Of a stretch of 64,000 nucleotides of DNA, positions 46,058-58,760 are shown piece after piece (the stretch's first letter is position 1; each line of letters begins with the position of its first letter). The DNA is taken from assembly GCA_024305745.1 (NCBI GenBank), contig JAHRBS010000013.1, forward strand, positions 2,356,001-2,420,000, given 5' to 3'. The notes under the pieces are model-generated. The model had not been told where the DNA came from. It saw nothing but the letters and a program-made list of their open reading frames with translations, and did not search any database. The position numbers and the translations under genes are program-made. Source of the stretch: Polyporus tsugae (taxonomy: Eukaryota > Basidiomycota > Agaricomycetes > Polyporales > Polyporaceae).

Positions 46058-49000
46058 ACACGAGGATCGTGCAGGCCTGGGGATCCTTGGAGAGAGGGAG
46101 GGGGGTGGGTATCGCGTCGCGCGTCTGTGGTGTGGGCGAGCGAATGGAATGCGCATGTTCTGGTCCGGCGGCGCGCACAGAGTGTCCGGAGGCATTAACT
46201 TACGGTCTATTTCTATCCTAATCACCAGGCACCAGACTATATACTATTCTCACAGGAGCGGATGTCGCTGCGAACGCTGCTGCCGGGATCGGAGCGTGCT
46301 GATAAAAAGCGAGAGGCGCGGCGACGCTTCTGAACCGTGTCGCGCGAAGCCGGGCGAAGCAGGCGGACCGCATGGGACCACGGTGCAGAGTCAAGAGTCT
46401 GCCTGTGTTTACGATTGAATACTCAGCTGGGTGGCTACGCCGACCGGTGGTGGACTGGCGCGTGCCGCACCGGACGGACGGGAATCGAGATCTGGTGCGG
46501 GGGTTCGAAGAAAGGCACCATTGCAGCCCGGCTGATCGATATGATGCGCGCCGCACCACCGAACCCGAGCCCGATACCGAGACCGAAACCGAGACCGAAA
46601 CCGAGAGAGAGTGCTTCCACAACCCGATCGTAGCCAAGATGCTTCGCCGCTCCCACTGCCAGGCGCTCCCCGGCCCCCTTCGTGACCCGCCCGCGTCCGA
46701 CCCTACCACGACGAGGAGTCGAGGACGGGGCGCACATGGTCTCCACGAGAGAGGGGAAGAGAAAGAGAGTTCAAACTTACACACCCAGCGGCGGGCTGCA
46801 CGCGCCGACCGAGGGAACCTGAGCACTTCACACTTCTTGCCGCGAGTGGATCGTGCTAGGCCAGGACGGGCGAGCGAGTTAACGTCGAGGTAAGTACTAG
46901 CACTCGGCACGCAGTCACTCAGCGGCGGTGGAGATTGGCGGGAGATAGACCGTCTGCGTCGTCGCCTACTCGTCGCCTCCACAGACCGCGACATTGATCT
47001 GTACTGTATAGATACTATTTGACAGTGTGCATGACGATGCCCTTTCGCAGTCGTGCCGCCAAGCCTCCGAGCGACGCCGCGACTTATCGCAGCGCTCGCT
47101 CGCTGACTGGCAATGGCAGGCTCGCGCTTCGGTTTATATTTCAGGCTGGCGTCATGTACATTGTTCATACACGCCCGAGGCAGAGGCTCAATCCCAGCCA
47201 GTCCAGTCGGGTGCTAGTACGAGTAGTGCTGGTGCACATAGTTACCATCCGTGGCGTCCGCGAGCTGCCATCCATGACGCGGTCCGTGGATCGTGTATCG
47301 CCCATCGTGCATCGTGCCCACCGTATCGTCTATCGCCGGTCGTGATGTATAGGTCCCCGGAGCGGCACTACGACATACAAGGCAGGTCGCGCTCGAGCTC
47401 GGCCCTTATCCTTGCGCCAAGCAGTGGCAAGCACGCTCTTAGCCGTGCGCCGCGGACCGATGGCACTGGACTTAATACAGTACATATGTATAGCCTGTGC
47501 CGCGCACTGATCCTGAGCTTTTGAAAGCGTGATGTCGATGTCTGCTCGACGATCGCCGGCCGCCCAACGACCACCCGCTCTGCGTCTGTGGCGTTGCCGG
47601 CGGGCCGTCCGCGCGTCCCAAGTGCTGGCACTCCTGAGCGGCCCTGCAGATGGCCGCAAGGCAGATTCGCCCTAGTGCTGCGGACGACCAGCGGGTGGTG
47701 GCGCTCGCCTTGCCCGATGCTGCGATGGATCGCGGCGCGATGCGCTATGGTTAAGCCTGGGGCTGGAGCCCACCATCGTCGTGGCGTAGGTTACGATTGG
47801 GGGCTGCACTTGCAGTTATGATCGTGGGTACCCAGGGCGATAAGCGGCCCACGCTCCTGGAGACTGGCGAAGGGTAGTCGCAGTCGCAGAAGCTGGGAGC
47901 TGACACTGACAGCGGCCGCCGTGGAAGCTTTGAGGGCGTTCAAGGGAGCGGGCGCTGGGGTCGCTTCGCGTTCGAGGCTACGTCGGAGGGTGTAGTTGGG
48001 GGCAGGAGGAGGCGGATGAATGGTTGATGCTGCATGGTTCCGAAGAGCTTAAAGAAACCCAGGCGCGCACATCGAACTGAACACTAACTATGACAGAAAT
48101 TCGTCGATGCTTGCACGGACTTCCAGCGTCCAATCTCGAGTTGCGTGGTTTGTCGCCAGAGCGTGTCGGTCACGCATAGTGGCTCATGGCCATGGGCTGC
48201 GGGATACGAGTCGCCGGTCAATGGTGTCGACCATGATGAGGAAGTGACGTTCAGCGTTCAAATGTGGAAAGATGCCGTGATTCAAACGCGGGGAGTATTA
48301 CATACTACAAAACCGTTGTGAAGCAATACGGAACAGGGGCTCCATAAGGGGTACTTACGGCAGTGGGTGTGAATGCAAAGTGCAAAAGGCGGCGAGTAAA
48401 GGCAGAGCCGGCGGCTATGCAAGACGGTCCGCAAGAAGTACGGTCTCACGTAGAGGGACAGTGGCGTGCGACTGCAACGAGAATGTGCGGGACATACGGA
48501 GAACGTCACCCCTGCGGGTCCAATGCCGAGCGTTTTGTGGCTTGTGCCGCCACACCTTGGAACGCGACGCTGACTTCTGGGGTGCTCGATGATAATAGTC
48601 TACAGATGCGCGCCATGAGAAGCCGAATTGGGGAGATGGACGACGTCAGACATCGACGTACTGATGCTGTTACCCAGGACTGGGTACCCGACGCGAGGAA
48701 TGGCGTGATACTGGTCGCGCAGGTGGGGAAGTAAATCTTGAGAAGACCGTCCTTTATGCGGCAGACGAGAGCGTCCAGTAACTCTATCGGTGGCGAACGG
48801 TAATCGACCGTCGTCCATATTTCATCGTGTTCAAACGTGCCTCGTATGCCGACGCCGGACGAAGTGGACATGGACTTGGGATCTGGTGCTCATCTGGACG
48901 GGCTGGAACTTGCAGGCTGGGACACGTTGTCACGTCGAGAGCGATCAGGCGGGCGGCCAATGCGAAGGGGTAGGGGGCAATACGAGGAAGCCACAAACGG

Positions 49001-49811
49001 GCACTTCGAGGTCAGTTCATGTCCGTCAGCGGCCAGCGCAGGTATGCAGATAGCAAGATGCTGGGTACGGGTCCATTCATTTTGGAGCGATGACTGGACC
49101 CGGGCGGCCGGTTCGATGTGCTTCGCGTAAGCCACGGCTGCCAATTAGGCGTTGGACGGGCCGACGCACAAGGCAGACGGCAGGAGAGGTTTAATGAGGC
49201 GAGAAGAAGGACGTCGAATGGGGAGGGACGCTCGGGAGGGCAGCTTGGTTACCATCGAAGTCGAGACTGAATGGTGCGTACGTCCGCGGGCTCTCATGGG
49301 CGTCGAGGAGTCGCTCGTGCTGAACCTTGTGATACTTGGACAGAAGTTTCGGGAGGGCGGGCTTCGCGAGGGGCGAGCCATGAGGTGCGCTCTTGCTCAC
49401 AATAAGACATCGGTGGCGGGCTGTATGGACACGATGGGATGTAACATTCAGTGAACATCCTAACTCATTGGGTGGCACACGACAAACGGTGGTTTCCATG
49501 TGTTCGCCATGTGGTCGCGCGAATACTAAATTCTCCTGAGAGTTGGGTAGAATGGGATGGTCGGTGTCGAGTAAGAGAGAGAGAGAGCTGGCGTGGCCGA
49601 GAGAGAGGCGAGGGCCGGGGCGGGACTGGGAGTGGCCGCGTTCCGGATTTGGAGAAAGCGGGGGAACGTTCTAGGAAGGTCGGGCGCTTCCGGGAGAGGA
49701 TCGTCGTCATTGCTAAGCGTGCGTCGAGCAGCTCTCCCCGCCACCCTCACCCACCTTGTCTTCGTGCCACCACCACCAGCTCGATGCTCACTCCTTAGAC
49801 GTCCTCTCTCT
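46058..49811. other. 3.75-kb gene-free region between PSS and RING genes
   Basis: No supported gene. It contains a (GAGACC/GAAACC) hexamer-like repeat at about 46560-46610 and a GA run at about 49573-49586. Frames 46218-47168 (-), 48363-48734 (+) and 48506-48871 (-) were inspected. The last reads smoothly for about 100 residues but matches nothing I know and lacks a splice context. It carries the PSS 3' UTR and the RING-gene promoter. Confidence 0.4.
46560..46610. repeat. CCGAGA/CCGAAA hexamer-like simple repeat
   Basis: About eight imperfect 6-bp units alternating CCGAGA and CCGAAA, preceded by CCGAGC and CCGATA units. Read in frame on the plus strand it encodes a Thr-Glu run in a doubtful open frame (46372-46893). 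Confidence 0.6.
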
Positions 49812-51925
49812 ATGGATCGCGACAACCGAGCAAACAACAACGGCTTCTTTCACCACCTCCTCGATCCTCATCTAGGGGAAGCCATCGGCAACCTGGTCCG
49901 AGGCCTTTTGCCGCAGCACCAGCCACAACCACAGCCGACGGATCAGCCACCAGAGTCCTCCGACCCCCAGGACCTCTCTGATTTCCCGCCACCGGAGCCT
50001 GCCATTCGTATCTCGCACTCGGGGACAGCTGGCGTCGGTGCTGCTTCGGGGTCGGGTACAGGTACTAGTGTCGGGTCCATAGTGAGTCTTATTCATCTTA
50101 AGAGTCTCCGAGCGACGACTCACAACAAATCGCCTGTCATCCTCTTAACATAACGTCCAGCCCATCCCGTCCTCTTCCAATACCCCACTACCCGCTTTCC
50201 ATACCACTACCAACATGTCTTCTCCCCAGTCTAATGACGTTCACTCCCCCGTTGTCCACGAAGATACAACTATCTACGAGGATAACCACGACGTAGACAT
50301 GGTCTCGAATTTGGAACCAGGTCCGTCGCAGCCGTCTCAAACCACCCCAAATTCCGATGCTCGCAGCATACGACGTGCTCGAGTCGAGGACGACAATGAA
50401 GACGAGGACGACCTCCGACTCCGCGCATCCAACCGTCAGCGTAGGCACTCCCGGACGCTACACGACGACGAGCATCGCTTCATGCCCATTCCCGAAGATC
50501 ACGGAGTACCGCATTCCGCTCGAGACGCCCGTGCACCCCCACAGGCTAATGCCGCCGCTGCACCCCAGCCTCCACAGCAAGGCCCCCCTCCTCCACCTCA
50601 GCTTAATGGGATGACGTGGACGTTCGATTTCATACCAATCCGTGCTCCTAGGCCAGGCACGAACGCGCAGGTCCCCGAAGGCGGGCAGCCCGCCACTGAC
50701 CAGGCTGACCACCAGCATCATCGTCAGCACGGTCAACACCAGCACGGCCAGGGATGGAACTTCTTCATCAATTTTCAGAACCCAGGAGAAGGTCTTGCGC
50801 CACAACCCGGAGCCGGAGGAAACCAGGGTAGCTACAATCCCATTTTTGTTTCCTCGCATTACTTTTACCCTCCATATACAGACGGAGGCAACCAGCCTGG
50901 GCCGGGGTTTGCGCTTCCGCCATTCGTCTTCCCATTTGGGATGGACTTCCTGGAACAGCGGGACGACCCCGAGCGAGCGCAACGGTTGGTTAAAGGTCTC
51001 GAAGAGGTCTCTGCTGGACTCGTTAAGCGCATGGAGCGCGCAGGCGGTCCTGGGACAGGCCGCGGCCAGGTTCCCACATGCGCCATATGTTGGGAAAGCC
51101 TGTTAGAGCCCGAAGGCGGCGGCTTTGAAGGGAATGCTGAGCTGGCGAGGGCTGAAGCCGCCGAGGCCGTTGAGGCCGCCCGTGAGGCGGCCGCTTCTCA
51201 GCAAGGTCGCGAGTCGCCCGTGAATGTGGACGACACAACCCCAACTATGGAGTCCTCAGCTGGCTCGTCCTCTTCAAGCCAGCCATCGCAGGCTGAGGAG
51301 GCGCCTTCATCTGCACCTGCTGACGGAGACATGCAACACCCGAAGATTGTGGTCCTTCCATGCGCGCACGCGTTCCATGCAACCTGCCTCCTTCCGTGGT
51401 TCTCCAAGCCAGGCCGCACAACTTGCCCATCTTGTAGGTTCGACATCGACCCTGACTCACTGACCTACAAGCCACCGCCCCTCCGGCCGCTTCGGGCCCA
51501 TCCTCGTCCGCAGCCAACCCCGGCCCCGGCAGCCGGTCCTCAGCCTGAGGGCGCGCCTGCTGGACCTGCACCCGCGGCACCGCACCCCCCGATTTTCTTT
51601 GGCCCTCTTCCACCACCACCTCCGTTCTTCCATTTTCCGGCGGCTCCACAGCCCCCGTCTGCGCCTGCCCCCCTCGCAGAGGCGCACAACGCACCCAATC
51701 CACCCCATGCCGCGCCCGCTGCCAACCAAGATCCGCATCCCCAACAGGTGCAGAATGAGACTGGTCAGCAGCGACAACCCCTGCCGCCATTTGTCACGTT
51801 CGATATCAGCATGATTATTCCTATCTATCCTGGACGCAACGGCGGACCGGCACCGGCAAACAACGGTAACGGTGCACAGGCTCCCCGTGCTGCTCCCGCA
51901 GATCCCCAGGGTCCTCGACTCGCTG

Positions 51926-51956
<31 letters not shown>

Positions 51957-52680
51957 TCGCACGGACAACAACGGCTTCCGGCTCGACGACACGCTTCTGC
52001 AGGAGGCGGTCCGAACCACCTTCGAGCGTCTGCTTGGCCGCCCCCTGCCTCCGTTTGTTCCTCACCCTCCTCCTCCGGGAGCTGCCGCGCCTGGCGGCAA
52101 CAGCAACAACAACAACAACAACAACGGCCAGCCTCAGTGGTTCACGTTCTCGACCGGTCCGCTCCCTCCTGGTTTCCCGCCCATGCCACCGCTGAACATG
52201 AACATGAACATGCCCCCACCGGCGGGTGCGGGTGGTGCGACGCGGCACCGGTCGAACCCCAGAAGGCCGGTCGAAAAGCGTCCGTGGGCGCCACCGCCGG
52301 CACCAGGCCCAACGCTGCGTCAGGTCGTGGAGCGGAACGAGCGGGAGATGGGCCTAAGGTGCTCGGACGTGAGTTGTGGGCAGGGCCCGTCAGACGACGA
52401 GCCGGAGCCGACGTCGTCTGTCGACCCATCTGCGGTACACCAGATTGCCATTTCTGCGCTGAAGCCTGACGGCGACGGGGGAGGGGGCAAGGCCGTGTGC
52501 GAGCACATTTTCCACCCGGCGTGCTTGGTCAGTGCGGAGCGCGTCGCGGGCTGGGGTCAGGAGGTGTCGGAGGAGCTGGGGGCCGAGGACAACGACGTGG
52601 AGGTGTCGTGTCCCGTATGTAGGGCGCACGGCGTGATATCCCGCGGGGAGTGGGAGGACGGCGCGTGCGCGCTCGCGTAA
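49812..52680 (+). CDS. Large RING-finger protein, probable E3 ubiquitin ligase
   Basis: Two exons, 49812-50081 and 50161-52680, give 2790 nt, 929 aa. The intron keeps phase, and the joined frame runs through the ATG at 50215, so the longer start at 49812 (MDRDNRANNNGFFHHLLDPH) is preferred. RING 1 is TCAICWESLL (Cys 397, 400) and then, after a ~90-residue low-complexity insertion, CAHAFHATCLLPWF and CPSCRFD, an RING-H2 pattern. A second RING-like set lies at the C-terminus: CSDVSCGQ (about 824), CEHIFHPACL and CPVCRAHG. Between them is a Pro/Ala/Asn-rich region with polyproline runs. No membrane segment. RING-H2 proteins recruit E2 enzymes; substrate and location are unknown. The second set may be degenerate and its zinc ligands need structure-level checking. 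Confidence 0.85.
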
Positions 52681-53197
52681 ACCAACCCCCAGCCGCGATG
52701 GCTTGCCCCGACTGTGTCGGTCATTCGTGAACGGGGATAGGTGACATTTCATTTCCGGGCGACGACCCTGCCCATTCTGTTCTGGTTGGCTTCCGTACTC
52801 GCATCGGTATATCATATTGGCAGCGGCCGTACGTCTCGTGTTCCCATTGTATTGCATATGCACGAACAGTCCTTTGGTGCATTGGAGTCGTATACGGATT
52901 CCCATTTTCGCAGAGTAGTTTGTATTGCTTTTTTCTCGCGTTCGCAGCGCCCGGATTGTTCACCGGAGACATGACAGGATAGTACCGTGGAGTGACTAGT
53001 ATTGTATAGTAGAGTAGGATGTACACATGGTCGAATCTAATTCCGTTGACCAGTACCATTAAGTTGCTTGCGCGCCAGATGCGCACGGCAATCGTGATTG
53101 CGCGCTCTGGCTACAACCCTGAAAGGCTCATTCACCCTCCCAGGTTCTCATACTCACCGGCAAGCCTGGGTACTGCCACCCCATATCCAGCAATGGC

Positions 53198-53912
53198 CTA
53201 TCCTTGGCTAGGTTCTGTCGCCCGTCCAGGATGCGCGAACCGAGGATGCACACAAGGCGACTCGTCCTGCCACCCCATCCCGACGTCGAAATCCCCTTCT
53301 TGCGAATTCGAAGAGCTCAGGCTGATCCCCATCCGCTCCTGGAGGGCCATAACACTATCCATATGCTCCCGACCACCGGTCAGAGTTCAGAGGTTGAGCT
53401 CTGCGTTCTCGTTCTGCATCCTCACTGGCTCGTCCGTCGACTGCATCCGCCGACCTCGAACTCGGTGTCCGGCTCGTTCTCCCTGTGTTCGCTTCGGTGC
53501 CCCTTCGCGTCTTCCTGGGTTCTGTGTTCTGGCCTTCACCCGGAGATCTACCCCTTGCGTCGTCTTGGATTCCAGCTCCGCCCTGGAATCCCAAGTAGTT
53601 TCCACCACCGTCTCCACTGCGTGAGCCTCGCAACATACCCCTCCGGTCCATCACCCAATCGCAGTCGCCGTGATTCCTCGCAGCCCCGTGCGGTGCATCC
53701 CTCCACGCCCGGGCTACCTACCTCCCGATGACGATGGCCGGTGTAGCCTGACCGCAGAGATCGCGGAACGTCTGCGTATCCTGCTCCGGGTCTAACGGAT
53801 ACTGGATGGGGTGCCCCACAGGGCGGGATTGGCGGCAGGCTGTTGGCCCACATGCGCAGATTCGCAAACTATAGCTAGTGAGTACAGCCCAGTGACAGCG
53901 TCGACGTCTCAC
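53198..53912 (-). pseudogene. Interrupted reading frame, possible decayed or mis-modelled gene
   Basis: From 53617 to 53198 one minus-strand frame runs 139 codons with a single internal TGA at 53387-53389. Text before it ends VRMQNENAELNL and text after it continues TLTGGREHMDSVMALQERMG, both protein-like and helical; an Arg CGA-to-TGA change would explain the break. Upstream, past a plausible intron (GTAGGT donor near 53728, acceptor CACGCAG), a different frame gives HPIQYPLDPEQDTQTFRDLC, GQATPAIVIGR. These pieces do not join in one clean model. No family is recognised. It could be a pseudogene, a gene with an intron I mis-place, or chance. Confidence 0.3.
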
Positions 53913-56900
53913 CAGATCTCATTCCCCCGGTGTCATTAATATCGATATCGGCCGGGCCCTCGTCTGCAATCTCTCTCGCATCTGTCTTTATCTCAGGCAG
54001 GGCTATCTGACCATGCCGCGAGGCAGATCACGAGAGACTCCGGCGTTAGTATTGACACGGGTATTGGCATTGGCATGGGTATGGGACAGCTCGCGATCGA
54101 CTGCCACCCAGGCCAAGACGAAGCAGCCGTCCGACTCCGATGCGTCGACGGCGGAGATTCGTACTCACGCTGGCGGGAGAGCACGCACTGCGATTGGTCG
54201 GGACCTATTGCGACAGCGCGGGACGCAGACGCTGCTCGTTGCCCTCGCCATGCCTCTACCAACGTCCCCGTGTTGCCGGACGCGCACCACGCGCGCACAC
54301 GCGGAGCAGATGCGAATGCGAATGCGAATACAGAGCGGGTCCGGCGCCTGCAGGCTGCGACAAAACGTCCGAGTGCCCGTGTCAGTCCCGGCCGCCCAGA
54401 TAGCTAGCGTTCGGGCGTGCCCTTGGCGCCGTGCCCGGCGAATATCATTACAGTAGCAGCGGAGCCCAGGGGCTCTGCGTCCTGGCAATGATTCTGGTTT
54501 TGGGTTCTGGCTCTGCCTCCAGCCCGGGTTCGGGGTTCTGAGGGGTTTCTGGTGACCGTTCCGCGCCACCTTCTGATACCTGGGCGAGGTGCTTTGAATA
54601 GCCTGCGCGGCCACATCAGCACGCTGGGCTCGCAGGGCCGCAAAAAGGATAGATGACGAAGAGGCCGGACGCGTTGGGCTGCACGGCCTTGCACGGGATT
54701 GGACCGGGGCATGGCATTGAGTCAGGACACTCGCTGCTCACCGCGCTCGGGGGCAGTTGCCGTGCAGCCTGTTCCCTGAATCCCGGACGGTCTGGGCAGC
54801 TTGGGGCCGGCGTAATCATGCGGTAGGCCGGCGACAAAACGCGATCTGCGAGAGGGCCCCCCTCGGACTCCAAGGGATTCGCCCAACAGGGTGGGGGCTA
54901 CATACGGGAGCACAGTGGCGAAGAGGGTAAGGTGGGGACTTCAGCGTTTCAGCGTTCGATATGATGTATTGCGAAGCTCGTGCCTTGCGCTGCCGCGTAC
55001 GTTGGGTGCCGCTGAGAGCAGAATACGGGTTACGCACTCCCAGCGAACGGGGACGAGGAGCTACACTAGTAACTATCATTGCCTTGCAAGACGATGGGCG
55101 CCACGGGTGAACGAGGTTGCGTACATCGCTAGAAGCAATGTTAGGGTCGAAGGTGCGTTGATGGGGGGCCGCGAGGCTTGAGCGGCCGTGCCAATCGTAT
55201 CATCACGGATGCCCGAACAAAGGACAGGGTGTGAATTGTCCGTGTGCGTCAGGAGCCAGGGGCCGGCGGTCAGCCAGAAGAGCGAGACTCTGTCCTGAGT
55301 ACTGAGTCTTAGCTCTTGGTAACGACACTTCGTCTTCCCTGCGTCGGGGAATCTGGGCCCCCTCTTCTCTGCTGCGTCTTGCGAGCAGGCGATAGCGAAG
55401 GCGGCGCGCCGCGTCAGGCGGGCGCAAGTGACGCGCGGAGCCTGAGGTCAGCGGCCGAGCCGAGAGCCATACAGCACCCGCGCGGCAACCTTCCGAACCA
55501 CCGAATGGCCCTTGCCAGCCTGAGCGTTGAACCTTGGGAAGCGGCAGGCCCCTGGCATGTTCTCGAGAAGAGAAGACGGCCGCGACGCGGAGGCGCTTCG
55601 TCGTGCATGTGGGCTGCTCTCGCAACAAAAGTCCCGCGGGCGCTATTAGAGCTGGACCGTCTGACTCGGAGACGGTGGCCAGGGAGCGATATGAGGCTGA
55701 GGCCCGGGACAGGGACGGGGGTTTCGTCCTCGTCCTCCCTGCGCACATCCGAGGCCGAGTGTCATAGCGTCCTATCCCTGCTAGCGCTGCCTGGCAGGGC
55801 GGTGATGGTGACAAAGGACTGAACGTTGAATCCCCGGGGTCGAGCGGAAACGTAGAGTTCTCCAAAATGAAAACTGCAGTTGCCGCTACTCGCTCAACTC
55901 GATTTCGGTGACTGCAGTGTCGTCATCGTCTTCGTCCTGCCGCGGGGCGTGAATTGCAAGGGGGACTGCGCACTGGGGGGGAGCTCCACTTGGGCTAAAC
56001 ACTACATCACTGGAACGCAAGAATGCGGCTCACCTGTCACACGCTCGGTGTGGCCGGTCTTGCCGCACATCCTAGGAATAGTCTTCAAACAGAAGTCGGG
56101 TCCATGATCCTTTCGTCAGCGACGCCCCAGCGTATCCGGCCAGCACCGGGGGGAAGCCAGCACCATCGCGAGCGTCCAACACTGAAGTTTCGCGGATGAC
56201 CGAGGAGGAAATGCAAGTGCAGTCCGGGAGGACATCGAAGCTAAAGTTCGCGGCACCCTTTTCCCCAACTGTGACATTAGACATTGGACACTAAAACGTG
56301 TTCGGCTGGCTGGGTCGCATTTTCTCATGGTTTTGGTTCGATCTGTCAGGATGCGCGAAGCCTCCACCTCCACAGTCACTCAGCCTGGTCGCGATCGGAG
56401 GACACCAACTGCTACTTACGACTTAGCTACTACCAGGAGCTGGCGGTGCGGCGGTGGAGGCGGATTCCATGCGTCGCGCGTAGGTTCGTTCTCGCCACAA
56501 ACCCAATCGACGCCTCCAGACTACAGCCGAACTTTGTACGCCGCCCCGTCGCGTTTGTGGTCGGACTGGGAGGGTATGGAGCACCTCGACGGTCGACCGT
56601 GACGCAAGGTGACTGGTGACCAGTGACTCGGACTGCCGGCCATCCGCGGGTTGCAGTGTGCGCAGCGCAAACGTACAGCGCCACTGTCACTCAGGCCTGT
56701 CAAGGAACCGACCCGATTATCCAGAAGCAGGACGCGTCTACCCACCGTCCGTGCGCGCGTCGGAAAGCTGCCCCAGACCAAGACGGGGCAGTACAGAGAC
56801 TCCCGCGGCGAGGGCCCCCCAGATCCTGTCCGACGCCAGAGCCAGGGTTACGCTTCCGTCACGAGGCTGACCTGGAACATCATCGAAACCGTGCAGAGGA

Positions 56901-57389
56901 ACTTAGCATAGAACTCCGCCAGGCCGTCGATAGAAGGGGCCCCCCGTCCGATAGATTGCTACCCCGGGCTCGCGGCTGTCGCTCGATGGCTCGATGCGGG
57001 GAAAACGGGTGCGAGGCAGCGGGCGAGGGCACCGCTGTGGGCGCATCTGGTGACCCCCGGGGCTCTATTGCATCAGCGTGTGTGGCGCCGCCGGCGCGCG
57101 AGCGTGACAGGACACTCGCCCTTGGGCTTCCCTGTCTGGGGCGGCGAGGAGTAAGTATTGATAGCGACGCTGCATGGGCCCGCGACAGAGAGGCATTTTG
57201 GACATACGTGGCAGGTGCGCGTCGCGAGTGCCCGTTGCGTTCGGCTGTCGGACGAGGGGATGGGCAGGAAAGAGGCGCGGGGGAACTTCGAGGTTAACGT
57301 AACGCACAGGCGCCGGGGAGGGCTGGACATGCCTGTGCGCGCGCACTGGCGTTGGCGACAGGACGAGCAACGTCCATCGTCGTTCCTGT

Positions 57390-57441
57390 GTTCGGCACCT
57401 TAGTGCTCTTTGCAGGTTCGGCGCCTTAGTGCTCCTTGCAG
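57390..57441. repeat. Two-copy 26-bp tandem repeat
   Basis: Unit 1 is 57390-57415 and unit 2 is 57416-57441. The units differ at two positions only (A/G and T/C) and share GTTCGGC at the start and TTGCAG at the end. Both differences are transitions. No associated gene or terminal repeats are seen. Confidence 0.8.
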
Positions 57442-58649
57442 GTGCGGCCGAGTGCGGATCTGCAGGAAGAAGAGAGTTATCAGAACATTGGGCGTTGGTA
57501 CTCTGGCGAAGCTGACTGAACGTGAGATGCGCTTCGAGTTTGCGCTTGCATGTTTTCGCCACTACCGTCAGAGGTGCGTCAGAGGTGGGTCGGTTACGAG
57601 CCATGGGCGCCGGCAGGGCTGGTGAGATATCGACGTTAATCGCTGTACATGCGCCTAGTATGTGATTACGCCTATCTGACAGGCGGAGTGTCAGCTGCGG
57701 ACATTGATGTTTTGTGCGTCCAGCATGAACTGAGGATGTCGAGCACTCACTTGACCGGATTTGGGTCCGGAGTCGCGCCCGCCCGGGCTGGCTTCCAGTG
57801 AGCAACGGCCGTGACAAACCATATGCATTGCCTGCGATATCTGCCCGGGTGCCTTCGCTATTCGCCAGTGAGCGAACATTCGCTGTGGACGAATGATTCC
57901 TCTCAAGTCAGCGAACGAATCTGTGGCACAAGTGTTGCCTGTTGACACAAGCACTGAAGGGGTCTGTCATGGAACACGATTTGTGTTTGCCAGGTTGTCG
58001 GCGCGATATCTTCCGAGTCCATCGGCGGAGGGTCCGGCTGTGCGATAGCTGGCGTAAGAGGTATGTGCAATCGCAGCAGGGAACATGTTCCCTTACCAGA
58101 GCTCGGATGCTTCGTTCGCAGTGTTCTTGGTCAGCGAAGACCACATCGAAGGTGCTGGGTGCAGTTCCGCTGACGCAACGTTCAAGCGCGAGTCCGAGAG
58201 ACCGAACGGCATAACCTATCCAAGTGGAGCCCCCGGATCTTGGTGACAGGTTTACGGAAGGTTTTCATGCGCTTCGGGTGTCTTCACTTGGGCCGAGTGG
58301 GTCTACGAATTGGATGACTGAGTTGTCGCGTCTGACAAAGGCGTTGTATCTGCTGTTCTGAGCGAAGGACGTACCCACAGGCTTCACTTCCGTGACATGT
58401 CCGTATCTGCTTCTTCGCACGACATGGCGTTGATCGCTCGAAATGACGCGGGGACTCGTCCTGGACATCTTGTTCCCTGTCGCGGGCATCTTTTCTTCCA
58501 AGTAGTACGCGAGATTCTGTGGTTGACCTTAGCGTATTGCCCTGGCAACGTGCAATCGAACTATGTATTATGCGAAGCATCGCGCGGATCGAAGTGAGCG
58601 TGTCGCTTGCTGTCCTGAAGATTGAAGAAGGTACTCGCGTCACGGCAAT

Positions 58650-58760
58650 AAATTTGTGAAGTAGCGCGACCCACTTTTACCGGGCACAGCTGGCAGCTCG
58701 ACAATGGTTATGAATGTGTGAAGATCGATGAGACCCTCCGGATCAGTCATTGAATGCGTC
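58650..58760 (-). mobile_element. Possible Ty1/copia integrase relic (weak)
   Basis: One minus-strand frame gives EGLIDLHTFITI and then ELPAVPGKSGSRYFTNLLP. This resembles the start of the copia integrase core, where an LxxxHTD-x-GP-x-PVP segment precedes S-R-Y-F-x-T-F-x-D-D. The first catalytic Asp and the flanking HHCC finger are not visible, and stops follow at once. If it is real it is a heavily mutated fragment with no LTRs recognised. Low confidence. Confidence 0.2.

Noticed and set aside
48506..48871. 121-codon minus-strand frame with smooth text
   Set aside because: No recognised family and an equally open plus-strand frame over the same bases; no flanking exon could be joined.
57065..57817. 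250-codon minus-strand frame in the gene-poor region
   Set aside because: Composition is typical of GC-rich noncoding sequence and it contains no motif; it partly overlaps the tandem repeat.
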